A stretch of DNA of 64,000 bases from contig NZ_NMQT01000015.1 of assembly GCF_002234405.1 (NCBI RefSeq), forward strand, positions 84,184-148,183, given 5' to 3'. The notes under the pieces were generated by a model. That model had not been told where the DNA came from and ran no database searches. It saw nothing but the letters and a program-made list of their open reading frames with translations. The number at the start of each line of letters is the position of its first letter. Within the stretch, counting starts at the first letter, position 1. Source of the stretch: Amycolatopsis thailandensis. Its GTDB lineage: Bacteria; Actinomycetota; Actinomycetes; Mycobacteriales; Pseudonocardiaceae. Both the position numbers and the translations under genes were made by a program. Positions 46,218 through 54,266 of this stretch are shown piece by piece.

Positions 46218-46871
46218 TCACGCGGGGTTCGCGGAGAACCAGGTCCGGTCGTCCGCGCACCAGCGGTCGAAGACCAGGCCCGCCCTGGTCAGAGACGTGT
46301 TCAGCGCTGTCGCGTCCAGTCGGCGGCAGGTGAACGCCTGGGCCCACGACCGGTCGCCCGCCGAGTAGCGGACGACGGCCGACAACAGATCCCCGTCGCG
46401 GACTACCTGGCCCAGCCGGACGTCGACCTCGCCGATCCGGCCGCCCTGGCCGTCCCGGACCGACTCGAACCACTCCGGCGGATGCCACTCGACGAGCACC
46501 CGCCCGCCGGGCGCGACATGCGCGCGAGCGGTGGCCAGGAAGGCCGCGTGATCCGCGTCGGCGGCGGTGTTGACCAGGTGGCTGCCGAGCAGTACGGCGT
46601 CGAAGACCCGGCCGAGCCGCAGCTCCTCGATCTTCGAACACACCGTCTCGGCGCGGACCTCGGCGAGCATCTCCGGCGAGTCGTCCACCGCGACCACCGG
46701 ATGCCCCAGGTCCAGGAGCGCGTGCGTGACCCGCCCGGCGCCGCTGCCGAGCTCCAGGATCGACGCGCCTTCCGGGACGGCCGCGTGCACGATCCCGGCC
46801 TCGCCGTCGGACGGCAGCAGCCGGTACACCTCCACCGGACAGCCGTCGGCCGTGAACGCCCCCTGATCCAT
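46218..46871 (-). CDS. Class I SAM-dependent methyltransferase
   Basis: A 217-residue methyltransferase. Motif I is ILELGSGAGRVTHAL, motif II ends VVAVDDSPEML, then FDAVLLGSHLVN and PGGRVLVEWHPPEWF. The substrate is unknown. ATG 46871 was chosen because sequence upstream would cross the divergent promoter. The gap to the mug gene is only 10 bp, so the two genes share a divergent control region inside their 5' ends. Confidence 0.9.
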   Translation of the reverse strand: MDQGAFTADGCPVEVYRLLPSDGEAGIVHAAVPEGASILELGSGAGRVTHALLDLGHPVVAVDDSPEMLAEVRAETVCSKIEELRLGRVFDAVLLGSHLVNTAADADHAAFLATARAHVAPGGRVLVEWHPPEWFESVRDGQGGRIGEVDVRLGQVVRDGDLLSAVVRYSAGDRSWAQAFTCRRLDATALNTSLTRAGLVFDRWCADDRTWFSANPA

Positions 46872-46881
46872 ACCCGCCAGC

Positions 46882-47451
46882 GTGCCGGAAACTGATCCGG
46901 TGAGGACGAAACCGAACAAGGACGAGCTGGCCGCCGCGTACGGCAAGACCATCGACGACGTCATCGCGCCGGATCTGGACGTGTTGTTCTGCGGGATCAA
47001 CCCCGGCCTCTACTCCGGCGCCCTCGGCCTGCACTTCGCCAGGCCGGGCAACCGGTTCTGGCCCGCGCTGTACCGCGGCGGCTTCACCCCGCGCCTGCTC
47101 GACCCGAGCGAGCAGGACGAACTGCCCGGCCTCGGCCTCGGCATCACCAACGTCGTCGCGCGGACCACGGCGCGAGCCGACGAGCTGACGCCGGGAGAGT
47201 TCCGCGAGGGTGGGCGGCTCCTCACCGCGAGGGTCGCCGAGTACCGGCCACGCTGGCTCGCCGTCGTCGGGATCACGGCGTTCCGGACCGCGTTCGGCCT
47301 GCCGAAGGCGAAGATCGGCCCGCAGGACGGCGAGATCGCCCGCGCGCGGGTCTGGGTCCTGCCGAACCCGAGCGGGCTGAACGCGCATTGGACGCCCGCG
47401 GCGCTCGGCGACGAATTCGGGCGCCTCCACGCCGAAGTCCACTCTGAGTAG
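46882..47451 (+). CDS. mug: G/U mismatch-specific uracil-DNA glycosylase
   Basis: A 189-residue base-excision repair enzyme of the MUG/TDG branch. Motif 1 is FCGINPGLYSG, with Asn in place of the catalytic Asp of UNG as expected for MUG, and motif 2 is PNPSGLNAHW, the DNA-intercalation loop. It removes uracil or ethenocytosine opposite guanine, useful in GC-rich DNA prone to cytosine deamination. GTG 46882 or GTG 46900 could be the start; neither has a strong ribosome site. Confidence 0.95.
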   Translation: MPETDPVRTKPNKDELAAAYGKTIDDVIAPDLDVLFCGINPGLYSGALGLHFARPGNRFWPALYRGGFTPRLLDPSEQDELPGLGLGITNVVARTTARADELTPGEFREGGRLLTARVAEYRPRWLAVVGITAFRTAFGLPKAKIGPQDGEIARARVWVLPNPSGLNAHWTPAALGDEFGRLHAEVHSE

Positions 47452-47584
47452 CGAACGCGCCAAGATCCTCCGTCGGCGCGCTCATTCGAGCCGGAGATCC
47501 ACAACCGGCCGATACGCAGAGTTTGCTGCGACGACGCGATACATCTATGAGGGGGATACCGCGTCACGCCCGCCGACCTACTGA

Positions 47585-47601
47585 CTCGTAATAGTTACGA
47601 G
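47585..47601. promoter_or_regulatory. Palindrome in the promoter region of the LuxR-type regulator gene
   Basis: CTCGTAA-TAG-TTACGAG has perfect 7-bp arms and lies 132 bp upstream of the regulator start, in a region of lower GC where a promoter is expected. It may be an autoregulatory site. Confidence 0.45.
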
Positions 47602-47614
47602 GTGTCATCTCTGT

Positions 47615-47672
47615 CCGGTCCCGCAGGGGGGACCGGTTGACGAGGGTGACCACGCCGGGGGGCCGTGGTCAC
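47615..47672 (+). promoter_or_regulatory. Two hairpins in the 5' leader of the LuxR-type regulator gene
   Basis: Hairpin 1 is CCGGTCCC-N6-GGGACCGG (47615-47636) and hairpin 2 is GTGACCACG-N9-CGTGGTCAC (47646-47672). They end about 60 bases before the start codon. A structured leader could control stability or translation; no known riboswitch is recognised. Confidence 0.45.
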
Positions 47673-47732
47673 CGAATGGACTTCAGGTCCTCTCGTCCGG
47701 GGATGACGGGCAAAAAAACGGAGGGGTCCGTG

Positions 47733-48533
47733 ATGCGAGGCATCGAGCCGAACCGAACGCAGGCCGGCAGGCCTGGCGGACTGTCACCAGGTGGCCGCGG
47801 CCTCGGAGTGGCCGCCGTCGATCCGATCCCGATCTTCTGCGAGGGGCTGAGCTCACTGGTCCACCGCACGCCGGGGCTGCAATGGCTCGGGCACGCGACG
47901 AGCCATCACGCCGCGCTCCAGCTGTGCGAACAGCTCAAACCGGACGTCATCGTGCTGGATTCGGCGCTCGACCCGAACTGCCACCTGTCCCGGCTGCTCA
48001 GCGCCGGCGATCCGGCACTGGTCATCATCACGATGATCAGGGACACCAACCGCACCCAGCAGTACCTCGCCGCGGCGATCGCGGCGGGCGTCCACGCGAT
48101 CGTGCCGCGGGCGACCGACGGCCGTCATCTGACCGAGGCGATCCGGCGCGCGCACAGCGACCGCCGCTACATCGACCCGACCCTGGCGGCGCTGACGGCG
48201 CGGCCGAAGCGCCAGCCCGTGCTCCCCAAGCCGGGCGACGCCCCCAAGCCGGCGACCGCGCGCGGCCTGATGCCGCTGTCCCGCCGCGAGTACCAGGTCC
48301 TTCAGCTGGTCGCCGAGGGGCTGGAGAACTCCGGGATCGCGAAGATCCTCTTCCTGTCGGTGGAAACCGTGCGGACCCACGTCAAGAGCATCCTGCGCAA
48401 GCTTTCCGCCCGCGACCGGACACACGCGGTGACCATCGCGTTCCGATCCGGCATCCTGGTCACGAGCCCTGACGACGCGCACAGCCCGGCCGAGACGCCT
48501 TCGGCTTCTTCGATCGCGCCGTCACCCCGCTGA
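47733..48533 (+). CDS. LuxR/NarL-type response regulator without full phosphorylation site context
   Basis: A 266-residue regulator. The receiver-like domain (about 20-140) has VDPIPIFCEGLSSLV at its start, DVIVLDSALDP with the putative phospho-Asp, and an IVPRATDGRHLTEAIR end. A Pro/Ala-rich linker leads to the LuxR-type helix-turn-helix LSRREYQVLQLVAEGLENSG then VETVRTHVKSILRKLSARDR. No histidine kinase is adjacent, so it may be an orphan regulator. ATG 47733 has GGAGGGG upstream. The leader is 130 bases or more with hairpins. Confidence 0.85.
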   Translation: MRGIEPNRTQAGRPGGLSPGGRGLGVAAVDPIPIFCEGLSSLVHRTPGLQWLGHATSHHAALQLCEQLKPDVIVLDSALDPNCHLSRLLSAGDPALVIITMIRDTNRTQQYLAAAIAAGVHAIVPRATDGRHLTEAIRRAHSDRRYIDPTLAALTARPKRQPVLPKPGDAPKPATARGLMPLSRREYQVLQLVAEGLENSGIAKILFLSVETVRTHVKSILRKLSARDRTHAVTIAFRSGILVTSPDDAHSPAETPSASSIAPSPR

Positions 48534-48599
48534 ACCGGCACCGAGACCCCCGTATTGCTGATTTACACATCACAACAGTGGCCATTCACTTGCCGCCGG

Positions 48600-48637
48600 T
48601 TACCCACAGGTAATATCCTGAAGTTACCGGCGAGTAG
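48600..48637 (+). promoter_or_regulatory. Operator of fadE5, shared with etfD
   Basis: TTACCCACAGGTAA (48600-48613) matches the site upstream of etfD (25898). A weaker second copy, TTACCGGCGAGTAG, starts 24 bp further on at 48624. The first covers a possible -10 (TAATAT, 48611-48616), as a repressor would. Confidence 0.6.
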
Positions 48638-48682
48638 GGGACGTGTGCCCGGCCGGGGAGCCGAACACATTGGAGTGACGAA

Positions 48683-50527
48683 ATGGGCCACTACAAGAGC
48701 AACGTCCGAGACCTGGAGTTCAACCTCTTCGAGGTACTCGGCGTGCAGGACCGCCTCGGCAAGGGCGTCCTCGCGGAATCCGACGAGGAGACCGCCCGCG
48801 GCGTGCTGACGGAGCTGAACAAGCTCGCTTCCGGTCCCCTCGCCGACTCGTACGCCGACGCGGACCGCAACCCGCCGGTGTACGACCCGAAGACGTTCTC
48901 GGTGAAGATCCCCGAGTCGTTCAAGAAGAGCTATCAGGCGCTGATGGACGGCGAATGGTGGCGGCTGGGCCTGCCGAACGAGCTGGGCGGCTTCGGCTTG
49001 CCCCCGACCGTGCAGTGGGCCGCGGCCGAGCTGATCCTCGGCGCCAACGCGCCGCTGTTCATGTACATGGCGGGCCCGAACTTCGCCGGCATCGTCGACA
49101 AGAACGGCACCGACGAGCAGAAGCGCTGGGCGCAGGTCATGATCGACCGCGGCTGGGGCGCCACGATGGTGCTCACCGAGCCCGACGCCGGTTCCGACGT
49201 CGGCGCCGGCCGCGCCAAGGCCGTCAAGCAGGAGGACGGCTCCTGGCACATCGACGGCGTGAAGCGGTTCATCACCTCGGCCGAGAACGACATGGTCGAG
49301 AACATCATGCACCTGGTGCTGGCCCGCCCCGAGGGTCCCGGCATCGAGACCAAACCCGGCACCAAGGGCCTTTCGCTCTTCCTCGTGCCGAAGTTCCACT
49401 TCGACGGCGAAACCGGTGAGCTGGGCGAGCGCAACGGCGCCTTCGTCACCAATGTCGAGCACAAGATGGGCATCAAGGCCTCCACCACCTGCGAGCTGAC
49501 CTTCGGCCAGCACGGCACCCCCGCCAAGGGCTGGCTGCTGGGCGAGGTGCACGACGGCATCGCGCAGATGTTCCAGGTCATCGAGTACGCCCGCATGATG
49601 GTCGGCACGAAGGCCATCGCGACGCTGTCGACCGGTTACCTCAACGCGCTCGAGTACGCCAAGGAGCGCGTCCAGGGTGCCGACCTGCCGAACATGCTGA
49701 ACAAGGCGGCGCCGCGCGTCACCATCACCCACCACCCGGACGTCCGCCGCTCGCTGATGCTGCAGAAGGCGTACGCCGAGGGCCTGCGCGCGGTGTACCT
49801 CTACACCGCGACCTTCCAGGACCAGGTGTGGACCGGCGAGGGCGACGAGGCTTCGCAGAAGGTCGCGCACGGCGTCAACGACCTGCTGCTGCCGATCGTC
49901 AAGGGCGTCGGCTCCGAGCGCGCGACCGAGCAGCTCGTGCAGTCGCTGCAGACCCTCGGCGGGTCCGGCTTCCTGCAGGACTACCCGATCGAGCAGTACA
50001 TCCGTGACGCGAAGATCGACTCGCTGTACGAAGGCACCACGGCCATCCAGTCGCTGGACTTCTTCTTCCGCAAGATCGTCCGCGACAAGGGCGCTTCGCT
50101 GGCCTACGTCGCCGGGGAGATCACGAAGACCATCGAATCGGAGATCGGCAACGGGCGGCTCAAGAACGAGCGCGGGCTGCTCAAGCAGGCGCTCGAGGAC
50201 ACCCAGGGCATGCTCGGCTCGCTGATCGGCTACCTGACCTCGTCGCAGGAAGACCCGCAGAACATCAACAAGGTCGGCCAGCACACGGTCCGCCTGCTGA
50301 TGTCGGTCGGCGACCTGCTCATCGGCTGGCAGCTCATCAAGCACGCCGAGGTCGCCATCGGCAAGCTCGACGCGGGCGCGTCGGCGAAGGACACCCCGTT
50401 CTACGAGGGCAAGCTCGCCGTGGCGTCGTTCTTCGCGAAGAGCGTGCTGCCGGAGCTGACGTCGCGCCGCGCGATCGTCGAGGCCGCGGACAACAGCCTC
50501 ATGGACATCCCCGAAGCCGCGTTCTAA
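48683..50527 (+). CDS. fadE5: Acyl-CoA dehydrogenase, FadE5 type
   Basis: A 614-residue acyl-CoA dehydrogenase, matching the long mycobacterial FadE5 form rather than the usual 380-residue enzyme; the N-terminus [20 protein letters not shown] is typical of it. It introduces the alpha-beta double bond into saturated acyl-CoAs and passes electrons to ETF. FAD-site segments are [13 protein letters not shown] and [10 protein letters not shown]; the catalytic base is Glu450 in YEGTTAIQS. The extra C-terminal domain ends in EAAF. The shared operator with etfD suggests co-regulation. A strong terminator follows. Confidence 0.95.
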   Translation: MGHYKSNVRDLEFNLFEVLGVQDRLGKGVLAESDEETARGVLTELNKLASGPLADSYADADRNPPVYDPKTFSVKIPESFKKSYQALMDGEWWRLGLPNELGGFGLPPTVQWAAAELILGANAPLFMYMAGPNFAGIVDKNGTDEQKRWAQVMIDRGWGATMVLTEPDAGSDVGAGRAKAVKQEDGSWHIDGVKRFITSAENDMVENIMHLVLARPEGPGIETKPGTKGLSLFLVPKFHFDGETGELGERNGAFVTNVEHKMGIKASTTCELTFGQHGTPAKGWLLGEVHDGIAQMFQVIEYARMMVGTKAIATLSTGYLNALEYAKERVQGADLPNMLNKAAPRVTITHHPDVRRSLMLQKAYAEGLRAVYLYTATFQDQVWTGEGDEASQKVAHGVNDLLLPIVKGVGSERATEQLVQSLQTLGGSGFLQDYPIEQYIRDAKIDSLYEGTTAIQSLDFFFRKIVRDKGASLAYVAGEITKTIESEIGNGRLKNERGLLKQALEDTQGMLGSLIGYLTSSQEDPQNINKVGQHTVRLLMSVGDLLIGWQLIKHAEVAIGKLDAGASAKDTPFYEGKLAVASFFAKSVLPELTSRRAIVEAADNSLMDIPEAAF

Positions 50528-50540
50528 ACGGTTTCGTGAC

Positions 50541-50573
50541 GAAAAGCCCCCTCCCGCGTGGAGGGGGCTTTTC
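50541..50573 (+). terminator. Rho-independent terminator of fadE5
   Basis: GAAAAGCCCCCTCC and complement (14-bp arms, 5-base loop), ending in TTTTCTGGTTT, 13 bp after the stop. Confidence 0.92.
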
Positions 50574-50651
50574 TGGTTTCGCCGGGGCTTTCCGGGGTAT
50601 CTCCGTGCTGAGTCCGCCACCTGAGCGGAGACCTCGGAAAAGGAGTCGTCA

Positions 50652-50927
50652 ATGACAGTCACCGGCATCATCATGGCGATCGTGGTCGGGCTGATCCTCG
50701 GGGTACTCGGCAGGTTCTTCGCCCCCGGCAAGCAGTCCATCCCGATCTGGCTGACGATCGTCGTCGGCATCATCGCCGCCTTCGTCGGCACCGCTATCGC
50801 CCGCGGGCTCGGCTACGCGGACACCAAGGGCTTCGACTGGCTCGAACTCATCACCCAGATCGTCATCGCCGCCATCGGGGTCACCCTGGCCGCGAACCTC
50901 TACGGACGGCGCGGCGTCACCCGGTAA
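50652..50927 (+). CDS. GlsB/YeaQ/YmgE family membrane protein
   Basis: A 91-residue, three-helix membrane protein of the transglycosylase-associated (GlsB/YeaQ) family, often induced in stress. The family stretch is IVVGLILGVLGRFFAPGKQ followed by IWLTIVVGIIAAFVGT. Function at molecular level unknown. ATG 50652 has AAAGGAG upstream. A close relative follows 74 bp downstream, a tandem duplication. Confidence 0.9.
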   Translation: MTVTGIIMAIVVGLILGVLGRFFAPGKQSIPIWLTIVVGIIAAFVGTAIARGLGYADTKGFDWLELITQIVIAAIGVTLAANLYGRRGVTR

Positions 50928-51001
50928 GGGGTCTTGAGGCGCGACGAACCGCTTTCGGTGTCACCGTTGGAACCAACTGATTCTCCAGCGAAGGAGGAAC
51001 C

Positions 51002-51295
51002 ATGCTGGGTGGCATTTGGGGCATCATCACCACGATCGTGGTGGGCCTGATCCTCGGCGTCATCGGCCGGATGCTCGCGTCCGGCGACCAGAAGATCCCG
51101 ATGTGGCTGACGATCGTCGTCGGCATCGTCGCCGCCTTCATCGGCAACTGGCTGGCAGGCGTGTTCGGCGTCCGCGACACCCCGGGCATCGACTGGATCC
51201 GGCACGCCTTCCAAGTCGGCGCGGCGGTCGTCGGCGTGATCGCCGCGTCCGCGATCTACGCGAAGGTCAAGGGCGGGCACCACGCCGCGACCTGA
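51002..51295 (+). CDS. GlsB/YeaQ/YmgE family membrane protein, second copy
   Basis: A 97-residue paralogue of the preceding protein: VVGLILGVIGRMLASGDQ and WLTIVVGIVAAFIGNWLAG are nearly the same. The third helix (VGAAVVGVIAASAIYAKV) differs more. The start has GAAGGAGG directly upstream. Both genes are probably transcribed together. Confidence 0.9.
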   Translation: MLGGIWGIITTIVVGLILGVIGRMLASGDQKIPMWLTIVVGIVAAFIGNWLAGVFGVRDTPGIDWIRHAFQVGAAVVGVIAASAIYAKVKGGHHAAT

Positions 51296-51326
51296 GGTGC
51301 CGTGAGCGGGACTACGGTCGGCCCCT

Positions 51327-52043
51327 GTGACCACTCGACTCGAAGTCAGTGGCCAGGGGCTGACCTCCCTGTCCGGCGTCGCCCTTCCGGCGTCGCTCGA
51401 ATATCTGGACCTGTACGACAACCGGTTGACGTCCGTTCCCGACGACCTCTGGTCGCTTTCGGGGCTCCGGGTGCTGAACCTGGCCACCAACCGGCTGTCC
51501 TCCCTCTCGCCTTCGATCGGCGCGCTGCGGAATCTGCACACGCTGGACCTGGGGCACAACGAGTTCGAGACCCTCCCGGACGAGCTCGGCGAGCTCTCCG
51601 GGCTGACGGAATACCTCTACGTGAGCGACAACAGGCTGAGCGAGTTCCCGGTCGCGCTGTGCTCACTCGGACGGCTGAAGTACCTGGGGTGCACGGACAA
51701 TCGCATCTCCACGCTGCCGGACGACCTTTCCGGGCTAGCCTCGCTGCGTGAGCTTCGCTTGTACGGCAACGGGTTGACCGAGATCCCGGAATCGCTGGGG
51801 ACGCTCTCCACGCTGCGCGAGCTGCATCTGCGGAAGAACCGGCTGACGTCCTTGCCGTCCTCACTCGGGGAGCTGAGCGAACTGCGCCAGCTGGACCTGC
51901 GTGAGAACCGGCTCACCTCGCTGCCGTCGTCCCTCGCCCGGCTGTCCAAATTGGACAAGCTGGATCTGCGATGGAACAAGGACTTCCGGGAACCGCCGTG
52001 GCTCGCGGACTTCGAGGCCCGCGGCTGCATGGTGCTGCGGTGA
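51327..52043 (+). CDS. Leucine-rich repeat protein
   Basis: A 238-residue protein made almost wholly of about nine leucine-rich repeats of 22-23 residues with the bacterial form LxxLxLxxNxLTxLPxxL (for example LRVLNLATNRLSSLSPSIG and LRQLDLRENRLTSLPSSLA). No signal peptide, membrane segment or effector domain. Such proteins bind other proteins; in actinobacteria they are uncommon and of unknown role. GTG 51327 begins 31 bp after the GlsB gene. Ends near GCMVLR. Confidence 0.92.
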   Translation: MTTRLEVSGQGLTSLSGVALPASLEYLDLYDNRLTSVPDDLWSLSGLRVLNLATNRLSSLSPSIGALRNLHTLDLGHNEFETLPDELGELSGLTEYLYVSDNRLSEFPVALCSLGRLKYLGCTDNRISTLPDDLSGLASLRELRLYGNGLTEIPESLGTLSTLRELHLRKNRLTSLPSSLGELSELRQLDLRENRLTSLPSSLARLSKLDKLDLRWNKDFREPPWLADFEARGCMVLR

Positions 52044-52046
52044 GGC

Positions 52047-53903
52047 TCAGGTGCAGATGACCGTGGCGCGCGGCGAATAGGTCGCGTTGCGGGTCTCCCG
52101 GCGGACCTCCGTGCCGGTGACGACGTCGACGAGCACGCGGGTGTCCGAGGTGCTGAAACCGGCGGCACCGGGATCCGGCACGCAGCCGGGACCGGAGCCG
52201 ACCTGAACCGGCTGGGGGACGTAGGAATGCCGATCCCCGCCGACGCTCTGGACCGAAAAGCGTTTCGTGCCCCAGATCCGCACGGTCACCGAGCCGTTGG
52301 CGGGGATCACCTGGATCGCGATGCCGGTCGGGGCGTCGTTGACGATCTGCATCTCGACGGGCGAACCGTCGTCGTTGATCGCCTTCACGTCGCGCGCGAC
52401 CGGATAGCGGTCCAGGTAGTGGTCGTGCTCCAGATGCCCGCCGTCGGCCAGCCCGGCCAGATACGCGGCGTTGTAGAGCGTCGTCGCGAGCTGCGAGACG
52501 CCGCCGCCGACCACGACCGGTCCGGTGCCGTCCTCGTTCGACGGCGCGGGGACGTAGCCCGCGTCGGCCGTCCTCGCCCCGGACCGCGCGCCGAGGCTGA
52601 ACGTCTCGTTCGGCTTCACGATGGCGCCGGAGACGCGGGTGGCCAGCGCCTGCACGTTCGTCATCGCCGGCCCGCTCAGGCCGGAGGTGGTGAACTCGCC
52701 GACGACTTCGTTGATGCCGAGGACGTTCGCCGCTTCGGTGCTGACGGCCGGGCTGCTGGCGTCGTAGACCGCCTTCAACTCCCGGTCTTCGCTCTTGGCA
52801 AGAGTCGCGGTCAGCGCGGAGAACGTGAGGTCCCAGTTGACCTTCCTCGCGTCCTTCGACGGCTGCACCGCCGGCCTGTCGCCGACGAAGACGATCTGCG
52901 CGTCCGCGCCGTCGGTCTCGGTCTCCTTCAGCTGCGGCTGCGCCGCGGCCCGGAGTTTGCCCTGGTCGATGCGGACTTCGAGATTGCCGTCGTCGCGCGC
53001 GGCGAACTGGAAGGAGCCCGCGATCGCGTCCGGTTTCAGCGTCGCGTCCTTGCCTTCGCCGCGGATCAGGAGCGGCTTCGCGACCGCGGGCGTGACGATC
53101 TTGTCGAGCGCCGCGTGCACGCCTTGTGAGTTCGCCTTCACCGGCGCGACGTTCACCTTCAGCTCGACTCCGCCGTCGCCCAGCCAGCCGTCGGTGACCG
53201 TGGTGACCGCCGCCTTGACGTCGGCGAGCGTCTGCCCGGACCGCGGTTCGACCGCGGCCGCGGCGACCGCGCCGTCACCGCCCGCGACGGGCCGGAAGGT
53301 GATGTTCCCTTCGATCGGCGGACGGTTCAGCTGCGCGGCGGCGAGGTCGGACACGGCCTTTTCGAGCTTCGGCGCGTCCGTCCAGGTGACGACGCCGACC
53401 TCGCGGCTGGTGAAGAACGACATCAACCGCGTGTACGGGCTCAGCGGCTGATGCCCGGCGCGCCCCAGCGTCTGCGGCCAGTCCAGGCCGAGCCCGGACG
53501 ACGTCGGGTACAGAACCGTGTGGACGTCTCCCGCCCGGACCCGCACCGGCTCGATCAGCTTCGGCTCCAGCTCGCGGCGGAGCTTCGACTCGGCCTCCTT
53601 GTGCGTGAGGCCGCCGACGTCGATCCCCGCGACGGTGACGCCGCGCGGGACGTCCCCGGCACTGACGATCAGGTCGACCGCGTACGCGAGCACGAACAGG
53701 CCCATGAGCACCCCGGCGGCCATGAGGGCCTTGCCGAGCCCCTTGCGGAACTTCGACGCGGGCGTCGGCGGCGCGTGCACCACCGCCCTGCCGCCCTCGA
53801 AGAGCTCGTCTACCAGGCCTTCGTCTGTTTCCGGAGCGTCGTCCGGATCCGGGAGGAGTTCGTCGGTGAACAGGTCGGTGCCCGGCTCGTCATCGCGTAC
53901 CAA
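52047..53903 (-). CDS. VanW family protein with peptidoglycan-binding domains
   Basis: A 618-residue membrane-anchored protein: acidic cytoplasmic N-terminus (1-50), one helix (about 60-82), two extracellular PG_binding_4-like domains (about 90-330) and a VanW domain (about 430-550, with TFSLGARSGARTADAGYVPAP and GGGVSQLATTLYNAAYLAGL). VanW occurs in vancomycin-resistance clusters and many Gram-positive genomes, probably remodelling the cell wall. The start is TTG at 53903 after a GGGAGG-rich stretch. It is the third gene of an apparent operon with GroES- and thioredoxin-like genes. Confidence 0.9.
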   Translation of the reverse strand: MVRDDEPGTDLFTDELLPDPDDAPETDEGLVDELFEGGRAVVHAPPTPASKFRKGLGKALMAAGVLMGLFVLAYAVDLIVSAGDVPRGVTVAGIDVGGLTHKEAESKLRRELEPKLIEPVRVRAGDVHTVLYPTSSGLGLDWPQTLGRAGHQPLSPYTRLMSFFTSREVGVVTWTDAPKLEKAVSDLAAAQLNRPPIEGNITFRPVAGGDGAVAAAAVEPRSGQTLADVKAAVTTVTDGWLGDGGVELKVNVAPVKANSQGVHAALDKIVTPAVAKPLLIRGEGKDATLKPDAIAGSFQFAARDDGNLEVRIDQGKLRAAAQPQLKETETDGADAQIVFVGDRPAVQPSKDARKVNWDLTFSALTATLAKSEDRELKAVYDASSPAVSTEAANVLGINEVVGEFTTSGLSGPAMTNVQALATRVSGAIVKPNETFSLGARSGARTADAGYVPAPSNEDGTGPVVVGGGVSQLATTLYNAAYLAGLADGGHLEHDHYLDRYPVARDVKAINDDGSPVEMQIVNDAPTGIAIQVIPANGSVTVRIWGTKRFSVQSVGGDRHSYVPQPVQVGSGPGCVPDPGAAGFSTSDTRVLVDVVTGTEVRRETRNATYSPRATVICT

Positions 53904-53932
53904 CTCTCACCACCCCTCCCGCGGGCACGGAG

Positions 53933-54256
53933 CTAGAGGTACAACCCGGTGCCGTGTTCGGTCCGTTCGGTCGCCACGGCGTGGATGTCCCGCTCCCGCA
54001 TGACCAAGTGTCCTTCGCCCTGGATCTCGACCTCGTGCTGCTCCTCCGGGTTGAACAGCACACGGTCGCCGGTCTTGACGTTCCGCACACTGTTGCCCAC
54101 GCCCAGTACATCACCCCACGAGAGCCGTCGCGCCACTTGCGCGGTGGCGGGGATGACGATGCCACCGGAACTGCGGCGCTCCCCGTCCTCGGGGGACAGC
54201 TTCACGAGCACCCTGTCCTGCAGCATCTGAATCTCGAGTTTCGGCCTTTCCGACAC
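53933..54256 (-). CDS. GroES-like co-chaperonin paralogue
   Basis: A 107-residue protein of the Cpn10 fold: MLQDRVLVKLSPEDGERRSSGGIVIP, then GDRVLFNPEEQHEVEIQGEGHLVMRERDI. The mobile-loop region (RRSSGGIVIP) keeps the hydrophobic tripeptide that docks to GroEL. No groEL gene is near, so it is a second, diverged GroES rather than the housekeeping groESL operon. GTG start, 10 bp after the thioredoxin-NHL gene and 29 bp before VanW. Confidence 0.85.
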   Translation of the reverse strand: MSERPKLEIQMLQDRVLVKLSPEDGERRSSGGIVIPATAQVARRLSWGDVLGVGNSVRNVKTGDRVLFNPEEQHEVEIQGEGHLVMRERDIHAVATERTEHGTGLYL

Positions 54257-54266
54257 AAGTGAGACT

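Noticed and set aside
45317..53903. Glycopeptide-resistance cluster suggested by VanZ and VanW names.
   Set aside because: The genes are 6 kb apart among unrelated genes, and vanH, vanA, vanX and a VanRS pair are absent.
53933..54256. Housekeeping groES.
   Set aside because: No groEL follows and no HrcA/CIRCE site is visible; gene neighbours point to a separate paralogue.
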